Made by a program: the position numbers and the translations under genes. From contig NZ_RZTZ01000019.1 of the NCBI RefSeq assembly GCF_004005475.1, positions 1 to 64,000 of the forward strand: a stretch of DNA of 64,000 bases, read 5' to 3'. A model generated the notes under the pieces. It did not search any database, was not told the DNA's origin, and worked only from the letters and a program-made list of their open reading frames with translations. Shown here in pieces: positions 16,873 through 25,588 of this stretch. Source of the stretch: Niallia taxi. Its GTDB lineage: Bacteria; Bacillota; Bacilli; Bacillales; Cytobacillaceae. Within the stretch, counting starts at the first letter, position 1, and each line of letters begins with the position of its first letter.

Positions 16873-17145
16873 CCTATTGCCTCCAAATTTCACTTTTTTC
16901 GCAAATTATTTTCTTTCCTATATAAACAGTAGTATATCATGAATTCAACTATTTTGACTTAAAGATATTTTTTTACTGAAAAAATAGTGAAATTTCTCCT
17001 GTAAAAGGGGTGTTTTCATAAGAAGTTATCCTTTTGCGAACGATAATGAAAATACTTCCTTGTCTTTACCTAAATTGGACTATTTAATATGTTCCCCAAT
17101 TGATAAGATAAATGTAAAAAAACATAAATGAGGAATGATTATTTC

Positions 17146-17946
17146 GTGAAAAGCATCGATCACCTTTTTTTCGACTATGCCAGTGAACGGCATTTAACAA
17201 ACACTGAGAAGGAAATCCTTTTGTTTCTTATCAGAAAAAAATTGGAAAACCAAACATTAAGTATCCGGCTTGCTGCAAATGAACTGTTTGTATCGACAAC
17301 AACCATCATTCGCCTTTGTAAAAAGCTCGGTTTCAGCGGCTATAGTGAATTTATTTATCATTTAAATTTGAAGGCATCGAAGCTTGTTGAGGACGATGCT
17401 GAATACATAGAGGACATCCACCAGCCTTTGATCGAGGCTGTCGAAACATTTAAACAGCATTTTGAACAAACGTTTGATTCATTAAATGAACAAAGCATCG
17501 AGCGTTTTATACAGGAAATCAAAGAAAATAACATGATTTATTTTTATGGAGCTGGTTTTTCGACGTTATTTGCAAACTACCTTTCGAAGAAATTCGAGTT
17601 ATTCGGCTATTATGTATCAAACTCTTCAACTAGTGACAGCAGAGCGATATTTTTAAACAATATTGAAAAATACCGGCTGCTAATCGTCTTTTCCCGCTCT
17701 GGGAATACGCAGAAGGTTTTGGAAAAGGTTCAGCTAGCAAATGACAGAGGCTTGACGACGATTCTGTTCACCGGAAATAGTAAAAGTGCGACAGCAGAGG
17801 CTGCAGACATTGTGTTCACTGTACTTGATCCTACGATAGAATCGCAGCATGAATTTGAAGTAACTTCTTATGAATCTAATATGTTTATGCTTATCGACCT
17901 GCTTTTAGCTTTGGCTGTCAAAAAAGGAATCATCACAGAATATTAA
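17146..17946 (+). CDS. RpiR/MurR-family transcriptional regulator of the alpha-glucoside operon
   Basis: The N-terminal RpiR helix-turn-helix (about residues 20-75, with SIRLAANELFVSTTTIIRLCKKLG) is followed by a SIS sugar-phosphate-binding domain (about 120-245, with YGAGFSTLFANYLSKK and VFSRSGNTQKV). It is directly upstream of a PTS permease and 6-phospho-alpha-glucosidase, so the sensed ligand is likely an alpha-glucoside 6-phosphate. The start is uncertain: the GTG at 17146 has GAGGA 11 bases upstream, while the ATG at 17128 has none. The possible operator is the palindrome at 17957-17970. Confidence 0.88.
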   Translation: MKSIDHLFFDYASERHLTNTEKEILLFLIRKKLENQTLSIRLAANELFVSTTTIIRLCKKLGFSGYSEFIYHLNLKASKLVEDDAEYIEDIHQPLIEAVETFKQHFEQTFDSLNEQSIERFIQEIKENNMIYFYGAGFSTLFANYLSKKFELFGYYVSNSSTSDSRAIFLNNIEKYRLLIVFSRSGNTQKVLEKVQLANDRGLTTILFTGNSKSATAEAADIVFTVLDPTIESQHEFEVTSYESNMFMLIDLLLALAVKKGIITEY

Positions 17947-17956
17947 CTAATTCTTC

Positions 17957-17970
17957 TGTAACATGTTACA
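17957..17970. promoter_or_regulatory. Perfect 14-bp palindrome, candidate operator
   Basis: TGTAACATGTTACA is a perfect dyad lying 11 bp after the regulator's stop codon and about 110 bp before the PTS gene. RpiR-family proteins bind inverted repeats, so it is a reasonable operator for the adjacent regulator. Confidence 0.45.
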
Positions 17971-18046
17971 TGTTTGAAAGACAAAGTACAGATGGCGTGA
18001 ATCCCCTTTCAAAGGAGGGCAGCCGCCATTATACTTTAACTATAAA

Positions 18047-18062
18047 TTGATAACGCTTTCGC
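18047..18062 (+). promoter_or_regulatory. cre-like catabolite repression site
   Basis: TTGATAACGCTTTCGC matches the CcpA consensus WTGNAANCGNWNNCWW except at one core and two end positions, 20 bp before the PTS start codon. Placement suits CcpA repression of a sugar operon. Confidence 0.5.
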
Positions 18063-18081
18063 ACTAAAAGGAGGATCATAT

Positions 18082-19647
18082 ATGAAAAAAGTGGTTAATG
18101 GTCTCCAAGCCTTTGGAAAATCATTGTTCGCACCAATATTGCTATTACCGATCATCGGACTTTTTATCGCTTTCGGTAATGTTTTCGGTAACGGAAATCT
18201 AGCTCAATACGTTCCGTTTCTCGAAATTCCCATCATTCAAAATACAGGAAAATTCATTTCTGCTTCTGCCGTTTCCATCCTGCAGAACCTGGCATTAATA
18301 TTTGCTGTCGGAATACCAATCGGCCTCGCCAAAAAGGATAAAGGCTATGCAGCCTTAACAGGGCTTGTCACCTTCGTTATCTTTATCAATGCGATGCATC
18401 AGGTGTTGGAGCTTGCCGGCCGGATTGTACCTGCTGAGGCTATGCAGCTTTCTGGACAAGCTATGGTTTTAAATGTGCAAGTTCTTGAAATGGGAGTTTT
18501 CTCTGGTATCATGCTCGGGGCACTTGTTGGTATTTTGCATAACAAATTTTGTGACATCGAGTTTAAAGGCGTTTTTGCCATCTACTCTGGTCATCGCTTT
18601 GTCGCTATTCTCGCCATTCCAAGCGCGATGATTTTAGGGGCGTTAGCAGCAGAGTTTTGGCCAATCGCCCAAAATGGAATTACTGCATTGGCAACTGGTA
18701 TTAAAAATCTTGGTGTGTTTGGTCTGTTAGTTTATGGATTTTTAGAAAGAATCCTCATTCCGACAGGGCTTCATCATCTTGTTTACACACCGTTTCTTTA
18801 TACAGAGCTTGGCGGTGTTGCCCATATTGGCTCTGAAATCATTTACGGTGCAAGAAACATTTACTTTGCGGAAATGGCTGACCCTGCTATTAAAGTATTA
18901 AGCGATACAGTTAACTGGGATGCCCGGGGCTTAAGTAAAATGTTCGGCTTAATGGGTGCTGCACTTGCGATGTATGTGACAGCAGACAAAAAGAAAAAGA
19001 AAATGGCAAAGGCTATTCTTTTCCCTGCTGCCTTCACTTCCTTTTTATTAGGTGTAACAGAACCGCTTGAATTCGCCTTTTTATTCACAGCACCATTACT
19101 GTTTGTAGTACATGCGATTCTGACAGGTACTGGAATGATGCTGCTGAGTATATTCGGTGTACATGCAATTGGCGCAAACGGCTTTATCGACTTCCTGCTG
19201 TACAACCTCCCACTTGGGACAACGAAGTCTAACTGGCCAATGTTCATTGTAGTCGGTTTATTGATGGCAGCGTTATACTTCATCATCTTCCGCTTTTTAA
19301 TCTTGAAACTGAACTTAAAAACACCAGGACGAGAAGATGAAGCAGCTGCAGAAACAAATTCACAAGAAAAATCAACAACAAAGAAAGTCATTCCGAACGG
19401 CCCTCCTGCTGAATTAGGTGCCACCATTATTGGAGCACTTGGAGGCAGTGACAATATTGAAAATGTAGACAATTGCTATACAAGATTGCGGTTAATTTTA
19501 AAGGATCCAAATGCTGTTAATGAACAGGTACTAAAGGAAACAGGCTCAAAAGGAATTATTAAATCAGGCAACAATGTGCAAGTCGTATATGGATTAAATG
19601 TTAAAAGTGTTCGTGACCAAGTAGACCAACAATTAGGAGGAATATAA
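18082..19647 (+). CDS. malP: PTS alpha-glucoside-type EIICB permease (MalP/GlvC family)
   Basis: The 521-residue protein has an EIIC membrane domain (about 1-410, ten or so helices, with GLHHLVYTPF and GVTEPLEFAF) joined by a polar linker to an EIIB domain whose phosphorylated cysteine is Cys465 in NVDNCYTRLRL. The IIA function must come from another protein, as for MalP. It should import and phosphorylate maltose or a related alpha-glucoside at the membrane. The partner hydrolase starts only 1 bp after its stop codon. AAGGAGG precedes the start. Substrate assignment rests on the GH4 neighbour. Confidence 0.88.
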   Translation: MKKVVNGLQAFGKSLFAPILLLPIIGLFIAFGNVFGNGNLAQYVPFLEIPIIQNTGKFISASAVSILQNLALIFAVGIPIGLAKKDKGYAALTGLVTFVIFINAMHQVLELAGRIVPAEAMQLSGQAMVLNVQVLEMGVFSGIMLGALVGILHNKFCDIEFKGVFAIYSGHRFVAILAIPSAMILGALAAEFWPIAQNGITALATGIKNLGVFGLLVYGFLERILIPTGLHHLVYTPFLYTELGGVAHIGSEIIYGARNIYFAEMADPAIKVLSDTVNWDARGLSKMFGLMGAALAMYVTADKKKKKMAKAILFPAAFTSFLLGVTEPLEFAFLFTAPLLFVVHAILTGTGMMLLSIFGVHAIGANGFIDFLLYNLPLGTTKSNWPMFIVVGLLMAALYFIIFRFLILKLNLKTPGREDEAAAETNSQEKSTTKKVIPNGPPAELGATIIGALGGSDNIENVDNCYTRLRLILKDPNAVNEQVLKETGSKGIIKSGNNVQVVYGLNVKSVRDQVDQQLGGI

Positions 19648-19648
19648 C

Positions 19649-21004
19649 ATGAAAAAATATATATTGGCAGTTGCAGGCGGAGGCAGCACTTACACTCCAG
19701 GAATTATCCGAAGCTTAATGGACAGACTGGAAGATTTGCCGCTCTCTGAAATTCGCTTCTATGATATTGATGGTGCAAGACAATCCAAGGTTGTTGTTGC
19801 AGCAAAAGCCGTTATCGCAGAGTATACGGATTCTATTCTCGTAACAGATACGACAGATCCACAAACAGCGTTTGAAAATGCCGACTTCGTGTTTGCACAA
19901 ATGAGGGTGGGAAAATATGCATTGCGCGAGCTGGATGAGAAAATCCCCCTCTCTCACAATGTTGTTGGCCAAGAAACATGTGGTCCTGGCGGATTGGCAT
20001 ATGGACTTAGAACAATAGCTCCGATGATTGAACTTATTGACTATGTGGAGCAGTACGCTAAGGAAACTGCATGGATTGTCAACTATTCTAATCCAGCATC
20101 AATAGTCGCAGAAGGTGTCCGTAAGCTGCGTCCAAAGGCAAGGGTACTAAATATTTGTGACATGCCTGTCGCTACAATGCGTAATATTGCCGCAATACTC
20201 GGTGTCGAAAGAGAGGAACTTGTCGTTGACTATTTCGGACTAAACCATTTTGGCTGGTTCACACGACTTGAGGTTGATGGGATTGATCGACTTGCTGAAG
20301 TAAGAGAGCATGTTTATAAGCATGGCTTACTGACAGAGGATGTTTCCAAAATTGACTATCGTCATGCAGACTCTTCTTGGATTAAAACATTTAAAAACAT
20401 TAAGCTGATTATGGATCATTTCCCTGAATACTTGCCAAATCCATATCTACAATATTACCTGTTCCCAGACCATATTGTAGAAACATCCAACAAAGATTAT
20501 ACACGTGCAAATGAAGTGATGGATGGCAGAGAAAAAACTTTGTTTGAAACAGTTGAGAAGTTTGAAGAGACTGGTATATTGGAAGATTCCTTCGCTGTAG
20601 GAGTACATGGAACCTTTATTGTCGATGTTACAGTGTCAATAGCTCAAAATCTTGGCAAACGCTATGTAGTGATGACAGAAAATAACGGCACGATTCCAAA
20701 TCTTCCTGCAGACGCTATGATTGAAGTTCCTGCTTTCATTACAGCAGACGGACCTAAACCAGAATTTGTCGGAGATATTCCTTACTTCTACAAAGCAATG
20801 ATTGAGCAGCAGCTTGCTTCTGAAAAAATCCTTGTCGAAGCTATCATAGAAGGATCCTATGAAAAAGCACTTCAAGCCTTTACGCTTAATAAAACACTTC
20901 CGTCTGCCAAAGTGGCTAAAGCCGTCTTAGATGATTTAATTGCAGCAAACAAAGATTTTTGGCCAACATTGAACAAAGAATATACAGAGGGCTTGCTAGT
21001 GTAA
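19649..21004 (+). CDS. malA: 6-phospho-alpha-glucosidase, glycoside hydrolase family 4
   Basis: This 451-residue protein has the NAD-binding start LAVAGGGSTYTPG, the metal-binding motif CDMP at 170-173 (the Asp variant associated with alpha rather than beta specificity) and His200 in GLNHFGWF. GH4 enzymes use NAD+ and a divalent metal in an oxidation-elimination mechanism, splitting maltose-6-phosphate-like sugars to glucose-6-phosphate and glucose. It is transcribed with the PTS gene and ends at a strong terminator. The alpha assignment is from the CDMP motif and the operon partner. Confidence 0.9.
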   Translation: MKKYILAVAGGGSTYTPGIIRSLMDRLEDLPLSEIRFYDIDGARQSKVVVAAKAVIAEYTDSILVTDTTDPQTAFENADFVFAQMRVGKYALRELDEKIPLSHNVVGQETCGPGGLAYGLRTIAPMIELIDYVEQYAKETAWIVNYSNPASIVAEGVRKLRPKARVLNICDMPVATMRNIAAILGVEREELVVDYFGLNHFGWFTRLEVDGIDRLAEVREHVYKHGLLTEDVSKIDYRHADSSWIKTFKNIKLIMDHFPEYLPNPYLQYYLFPDHIVETSNKDYTRANEVMDGREKTLFETVEKFEETGILEDSFAVGVHGTFIVDVTVSIAQNLGKRYVVMTENNGTIPNLPADAMIEVPAFITADGPKPEFVGDIPYFYKAMIEQQLASEKILVEAIIEGSYEKALQAFTLNKTLPSAKVAKAVLDDLIAANKDFWPTLNKEYTEGLLV

Positions 21005-21018
21005 GCACACATTAAAAA

Positions 21019-21048
21019 ACTCCGCTATTATTTTAGCGGAGTTTTTTT
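21019..21048 (+). terminator. Intrinsic terminator of the alpha-glucoside operon
   Basis: ACTCCGCTA/TAGCGGAGT stem (21019-21027 and 21034-21042) with a six-base loop and seven Ts. Confidence 0.9.
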
Positions 21049-21056
21049 GCTGAACA

Positions 21057-21389
21057 TCATGGGTTTGCTTCTTTCCAATCAATATTCAACAGTCTTTCTG
21101 TTCTCGTATCAAAAGTAAGATTAACCATAACGCCCACTTCTTTGTCCTTTTCCTTCACAATAAGCTTGAACTTTTCTGTGGAAGTGTTTTTTTTCTCTTC
21201 CTTCCCAATATGCTTATAGTCAACAATCTCACTGTTTGGGTATTTTTCCTTTGTTTTCGTCACTGCTATTTGCCCCCATTTAACATAGGAGGGCAGTCCT
21301 TTATCACCACTTGGTGCTGCTGACGTGTTCATTGCAAACAAAAAGCTGAGTAAAGTTATGCTAATTATACTTAGTATCGACTTACGCAT
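21057..21389 (-). CDS. Secreted DUF3889 protein, YqzG-like
   Basis: A 110-residue protein with a Sec signal peptide (hydrophobic core at 5-20, cleavage likely after NTSA) and a mature domain beginning PSYVKWGQIAVTKTKEKYP, the opening of DUF3889, known from Bacillus YqzG. The repeated Lys/Glu pattern and the GVMVNLTFD strand are typical. It is probably released or held near the wall. Function unknown. It is convergent with the alpha-glucoside operon and ends just past that operon's terminator. Confidence 0.75.
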   Translation of the reverse strand: MRKSILSIISITLLSFLFAMNTSAAPSGDKGLPSYVKWGQIAVTKTKEKYPNSEIVDYKHIGKEEKKNTSTEKFKLIVKEKDKEVGVMVNLTFDTRTERLLNIDWKEANP

Positions 21390-21469
21390 CTTAACTCTCC
21401 TTTCTACTGCTGTTTCCTTCTATTATTCGCAATCTATGTTTTTTTATGTAAATCAATTCAAATAAATAG

Positions 21470-21520
21470 GTTAACTAAAAATAAAATATGGTTGACATAT
21501 ATTCCAACACCTTATATAGT
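21470..21520 (+). promoter_or_regulatory. bioY promoter with BirA operator
   Basis: GTTAAC (21470-21475) and GTTGAC (21491-21496) are separated by 15 bases, the arrangement of the Bacillus BirA operator. The right half overlaps the -35 TTGACA (21492-21497), followed by a 17-base spacer and TATAGT at 21515-21520, so bound BirA-biotinyl-AMP would block the promoter. Confidence 0.75.
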
Positions 21521-21564
21521 AAATTTTAGTTATAATACATATTTATAAAGGATGGATTTTTGAC

Positions 21565-22134
21565 ATGAAGAAATGGAGAGCAATTGATATTACGATGGTA
21601 GCTTTATTTGTAGCGTTAATGACAATTGGCGCTAATGTAACAAACTTCTTAATAATTGCAGGTGTACCAATTACTCTGCAAACCTTTTTCGCCATAATGG
21701 CTGGTCTGTTGTTAGGTAAAAGGCTTGGCATGATTGCGATGATTTCCTATATGCTAATCGGCCTTGCTGGCTTCCCTATTTTCTCCGGACTTAGCGGTGG
21801 TTTAAGAATCCTAATAAGCCCAACATTCGGTTTTATTCTCAGCTATATTTTACTTGCTTATACAGTAGGTGCTATCCGTGAACGAAACAGCTCCTTGCCT
21901 GCATTTATTTTTAGCAGCTATGTCGGATTAGCGATTAATTATGTAATCGGTACTAACTGGATGTATTTTTCGTATAAGCTATGGGCACAAGCTCCTGAAA
22001 GCTTTTCCTATGAAATTGTTTGGGGCTGGATGATGCTTCCATTAGTTAAGGATCTTATTTTCACAGCCTTCGCTGGTGTCCTTGCAAACAGATTAAACAA
22101 CTCCTATTTCAAAAAAAGCAGCTTACGAATATAA
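21565..22134 (+). CDS. bioY: Biotin transporter BioY (ECF S component)
   Basis: At 189 residues with about six membrane helices it is typical of BioY. Supporting motifs include GVPITLQTFFAIMAGLLLGKRLG, GLSGGLRILISPTFGFILSY and the NYVIGTNWMY segment. It binds biotin and joins an energy-coupling module (EcfAA'T) made elsewhere. The gene stands alone with a BirA-type operator on its promoter, so biotin repression is likely. A strong hairpin at 22140-22173 terminates it. Confidence 0.93.
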   Translation: MKKWRAIDITMVALFVALMTIGANVTNFLIIAGVPITLQTFFAIMAGLLLGKRLGMIAMISYMLIGLAGFPIFSGLSGGLRILISPTFGFILSYILLAYTVGAIRERNSSLPAFIFSSYVGLAINYVIGTNWMYFSYKLWAQAPESFSYEIVWGWMMLPLVKDLIFTAFAGVLANRLNNSYFKKSSLRI

Positions 22135-22139
22135 AACAC

Positions 22140-22173
22140 AACAAAGGCCATGCATTCATGCACGGCCTTTGTT
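22140..22173. terminator. bioY terminator
   Basis: AACAAAGGCC pairs with GGCCTTTGTT, with an inner GCAT/ATGC stem; followed by an AT-rich tract. Confidence 0.8.
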
Positions 22174-22228
22174 AATCTTCGACATGTTTTCTCTAAAAAC
22201 GACTTGTTTATAAAAAACTTGTCACATC

Positions 22229-24104
22229 TTGCGGTTTCCCAAGAAATAATAATTCCCCATATTTATCTTACGTTAAATTCAAATGGGATATCGTAGCTGT
22301 CGAGATCTTTAAATAACAAATGAACGGTTGCTTCCCATTTTCCTGGGCTATTGAGCTGGAGATTTTCAGCAGTGTATTTTCCTTCCCCTGCCTTTTCAAG
22401 GGTAATGGAGGTTTGCTGGTCTCCTTGCTTTAATTCAATCGTGATTTGTTCAGGATCCTTTAAAGGATCTCTGTCATTATCAAATAAATTAACTTCATAT
22501 TGATTTTGGATACCGGTTTTCTTTGGTGAAACAGCAAGACTTAAATTTTCATTATAAGAAATCTCTGCTTCACTGTAAAAAGGCTTATCTATCGGCAAGG
22601 TCGGTGTTTGCAGCTGTGTAAAGACGCTTGTCACTATTAGCAGAAGCACGCCAAGTACCATTTCTATCTTAATTGTTTTTTTATAGAATTTTTTCCTTGA
22701 AAGCATTGTTCTGCTTACAAGATGATATGCGCCAAAGCCAATCATTAAGGCAAAAATACCGACTTTCACAAGTAATGTGATTCCGTAAGCTGTGCTAACT
22801 AAGGAATGGAAGTCAGGTATCAGCAAGGAACCATTTACAGCACCGGAAATCGCAAGGACTGCAACAGTAAACAGTGCCCACATGGAATAAGCCTGCAATG
22901 TGTTCCAGTAAATATCATGCTGCTCTCCCTCTTTAGCAAAAACCCCTTCTTTTAAAAGGAAAATAATCACAATAATGCCACCAAGCCAAATGGAAGCTGC
23001 CGTCAAATGGAAAAAGTTCATGATGATTGCCACATTTTCATATGGTGAACTCGACGGATGACCAATGAACGCTTTGCAAAGGAGAATGCCAACAAAGCTG
23101 ATGAGCGGCAAAATCCACAATCTTTTCTTTAATAGTGCTCCTTTTTTGAATATTAATACTTGTGCTAGCACTAATAGTAAGAAAAGTACCATCTGAATGG
23201 ACCAAATTGTTCCTTCTTTTGTGCTTTGCAGTGTTTCAAGAAGCAAGGAAGGTTTTAATGCCTGGAAGAAGGATACACCTGCATTTACTTGCGTTTGGAT
23301 AACGATAAAGGATAATAACCCTAATCCTATTAAGGTTAATGCAACAACTGCGTACCTTTTCGTTCTTCCTGCAATCTTAGGCTCCAATCCATTTGGCCTA
23401 AACCAAACAAGATAAAATAAAACCAGACCCATATAAAGGGAAAAACCACTGTATAGTAGGACTTTATTAATAGAGACACTTATCATACTGCTTTTGTCTG
23501 CTGTATATTGCTCTTGCGGAAGCACAACCCCCTCTGGCAGCTCGCCAATACTAAATGGAACTAATCCTGTTATCGAATGACCGTCAGCAGAGACAACACG
23601 CCATTCCATTGTATAAACATCATTCTTTAAATTGGCTTTCAAATCAACGGAGATTGTTTTATCCTCCACTGTCACATTGCCTTCATCAACCTTTTCACCA
23701 GCAGAATTCGTTACATTTAAAACAGCAAATCCCGATTGAATTTTTTCGTTATACTCAATCGTCGCTTTTGTTGGTGAATCATCCAAGCTTTCATTCTCAC
23801 TCGGACTTGAATTGACGATATAGGCATGTGCAGAAGCATTCGAAATATTTATGGTGAATAACAGCATCATTACTAGAAATACACCAGAAAAAAACTTAAG
23901 TTTCATATTAGTCCATACACTCCCTTAACGCGAATACATCTATGTGCTACTTTGCACTTATTTTCTATTATATAGTTTGCTATACGCTGCGACAAACAAA
24001 AAGACCGCTTTATTGCTAGACATAAGTAAACACTAAAGTAATTTGCCTTTTGTCAAATGATGCTCTATCCTAGCATATTTTGCGGTTTCCGAGGAAATAA
24101 AAAT
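22229..24104. repeat. 25-bp imperfect direct repeat flanking the copper gene
   Basis: TTGCGGTTTCC(C/G)A(A/G)GAAATAA(T/A)AAT occurs at 22229-22253 and again at 24080-24104 with three mismatches. One copy lies each side of ycnJ. The start and end given here span both copies; only the two 25-bp units are repeats. Function unknown. Confidence 0.55.
22263..23906 (-). CDS. ycnJ: Copper resistance protein, CopC-CopD fusion (YcnJ-like)
   Basis: A Sec signal peptide ends with SNASA before His27, so the mature chain begins with His, as expected for the CopC Cu(II) site that uses the N-terminal amine. A second likely ligand is the His in ADGHSITG. The CopC domain (27-125) is followed by a polar stretch and a CopD membrane domain of about eight helices, then a 90-residue extracellular tail. 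At 547 residues it is close to B. subtilis YcnJ, a copper acquisition protein. No ycnI or ycnK homologue is adjacent, which is unlike the B. subtilis arrangement. Confidence 0.88.
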   Translation of the reverse strand: MKLKFFSGVFLVMMLLFTINISNASAHAYIVNSSPSENESLDDSPTKATIEYNEKIQSGFAVLNVTNSAGEKVDEGNVTVEDKTISVDLKANLKNDVYTMEWRVVSADGHSITGLVPFSIGELPEGVVLPQEQYTADKSSMISVSINKVLLYSGFSLYMGLVLFYLVWFRPNGLEPKIAGRTKRYAVVALTLIGLGLLSFIVIQTQVNAGVSFFQALKPSLLLETLQSTKEGTIWSIQMVLFLLLVLAQVLIFKKGALLKKRLWILPLISFVGILLCKAFIGHPSSSPYENVAIIMNFFHLTAASIWLGGIIVIIFLLKEGVFAKEGEQHDIYWNTLQAYSMWALFTVAVLAISGAVNGSLLIPDFHSLVSTAYGITLLVKVGIFALMIGFGAYHLVSRTMLSRKKFYKKTIKIEMVLGVLLLIVTSVFTQLQTPTLPIDKPFYSEAEISYNENLSLAVSPKKTGIQNQYEVNLFDNDRDPLKDPEQITIELKQGDQQTSITLEKAGEGKYTAENLQLNSPGKWEATVHLLFKDLDSYDIPFEFNVR

Positions 24105-24167
24105 AGCCATGTTTAAAGAAAACAAAACTGGCAATAATGTTGATAATCTACTTAAGGAGGTAAGTTA

Positions 24168-24335
24168 ATGGAAGTAACAATGAGTGCAGATCAAGTTATT
24201 GCTGCAATCCAAGGTTTGCGTTCTAAGGGAGACCAATTAAACAAAAAGAAAATTAAAACAAACCACCCTGATTTAATGAGGCATGCTCTTCATTATTTTC
24301 CCGACTGGAACACTGCCGTTGAAAAAGCGAACTAA
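24168..24335 (+). CDS. 55-residue hypothetical protein with a homing-endonuclease-repeat-like helix pair
   Basis: The ATG at 24168 follows a perfect AAGGAGG by seven bases. The product is polar and helical. Its pattern, VIAAIQGLRSKGDQLNKKKI then HALHYFPDWNTAVEKA, resembles the short repeat in some homing-endonuclease-associated and DNA-binding proteins (alternating I..L...G..L and ..yF.sW..A...A). That resemblance is by eye and weak. A good terminator follows at 24416-24445. I believe the gene is real because of the ribosome binding site; function unknown. Confidence 0.65.
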   Translation: MEVTMSADQVIAAIQGLRSKGDQLNKKKIKTNHPDLMRHALHYFPDWNTAVEKAN

Positions 24336-24415
24336 TGTGCGGGTTTGCGTTTTTGTTTAATGTTCTAAAACAGAAATGTTAAAGCTTCCAAGATTTAACT
24401 TACATAATCTAAATT

Positions 24416-24445
24416 AGTCTGTCGTAATTTGACAGACTTCTTTTT
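24416..24445 (+). terminator. Intrinsic terminator
   Basis: AGTCTGTC (24416-24423) pairs with GACAGACT (24431-24438), then TTCTTTTT. Confidence 0.85.
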
Positions 24446-24573
24446 AGTTATATGTGCGAATCAAGCTGTCCTTTGCATGTAATTTTAATAAATGGGAATG
24501 ATGTAATTTATATCCTTTAAAAATGAGCGAGAATTTAAAAACTGTTGATTTACGATAGGAAGAGGGTTTAAGG

Positions 24574-25551
24574 ATGAAAGATTTTTTTGCGTTGCTAAAG
24601 AATGGGAATAAATCAGCACTTTATGCAACGGTAATTAATACGCTGATTGCAGCAATAAAAGGAACAGCATTCGGGATAACGGGAAATGTAGCGATGTTTG
24701 CTGAAACAATGCATTCACTTGGTGATGCAGCTAATCAATTTTTTGTCTTTATCGGTTCCGCTTTAAGCAAAAAGGCACCAACTAAACGATTTCCTGGCGG
24801 TTTTGGCCGACTTGTTAATCTAGTTTTGTTATTTGCTGTTCTTATTGTTGGTATTATGTCCTATGAGACAATACGAGAAGGAATTGACCACTTATTTCAT
24901 CCGACTGAATCGACTGGATTTTATTTAAATATCGCAGTACTTGCCCTTGCTGTTGTACTGGAATTTTTTGTGCTTATGAAAGCGATGAAGGAAATCGTGA
25001 AAGATGAGGGTGTCCCGTCCCGTGGCTTAAGCCTTTTTAAGAACAGCTTCCTTTATTTGAAGAAGGCAAATCCCGCCACAAAATTAGTCTTTCTGGAGGA
25101 CATTGTAGCAACAGGCGGCGGTCTTCTCGCAATGCTCGCTGTCATCATTGCTCAGTATACTCCCTTCCATCAAGCCGAGGGTCTTGCTTCCATCATCATC
25201 GGAATATTTATGTTTTTTGTTGTTGGAAGAGTATTTTTGGATAATGCTGCTGGTGCTATCGGTGAAAGTGATGCGGAAATGGAAGGAAGAATCGGCATTA
25301 TCGCTATGGCAGATCCAGATGTACGCGATATTCAGGACATTTCTGTCTATAAAGAAGGCGAAAACTTTCATGTTGAATTAAGTATTGAATTAGACAGTAA
25401 GCTAACTGTCGCACAAGCGGATCTTATTAGGCATCGCATTGAGGATCAAATTTTGGAGGAAAAAGGTGTTTCTGACGTCATAATTGAATATGACAAGGAC
25501 GATGGCATTTTAAAGTGGAAAGAGCCAATTAATGAGATAAAAACACCATAA
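24574..25551 (+). CDS. Cation diffusion facilitator family transporter
   Basis: This 325-residue membrane protein has the CDF layout: six helices with the metal site HSLGD at 47-51 in helix 2 and the paired acidic segment LEDIVATGG in helix 5, then a cytoplasmic domain of about 80 residues (ADPDVRDIQDISVYKEG...). CDF proteins export Zn2+, Mn2+, Fe2+ or Co2+ in exchange for protons. The metal cannot be told from motifs alone. It is single-gene and ends at the terminator 25552-25583. Confidence 0.9.
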   Translation: MKDFFALLKNGNKSALYATVINTLIAAIKGTAFGITGNVAMFAETMHSLGDAANQFFVFIGSALSKKAPTKRFPGGFGRLVNLVLLFAVLIVGIMSYETIREGIDHLFHPTESTGFYLNIAVLALAVVLEFFVLMKAMKEIVKDEGVPSRGLSLFKNSFLYLKKANPATKLVFLEDIVATGGGLLAMLAVIIAQYTPFHQAEGLASIIIGIFMFFVVGRVFLDNAAGAIGESDAEMEGRIGIIAMADPDVRDIQDISVYKEGENFHVELSIELDSKLTVAQADLIRHRIEDQILEEKGVSDVIIEYDKDDGILKWKEPINEIKTP

Positions 25552-25583
25552 AAAAGAGGAAAGGCAGCCCCCTTTCCTCTTTT
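25552..25583. terminator. Bidirectional terminator, 13-bp perfect stem
   Basis: AAAAGAGGAAAGG (25552-25564) is exactly complementary to 25571-25583; A- and T-runs on both sides serve both convergent genes. Confidence 0.92.
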
Positions 25584-25588
25584 GCACA

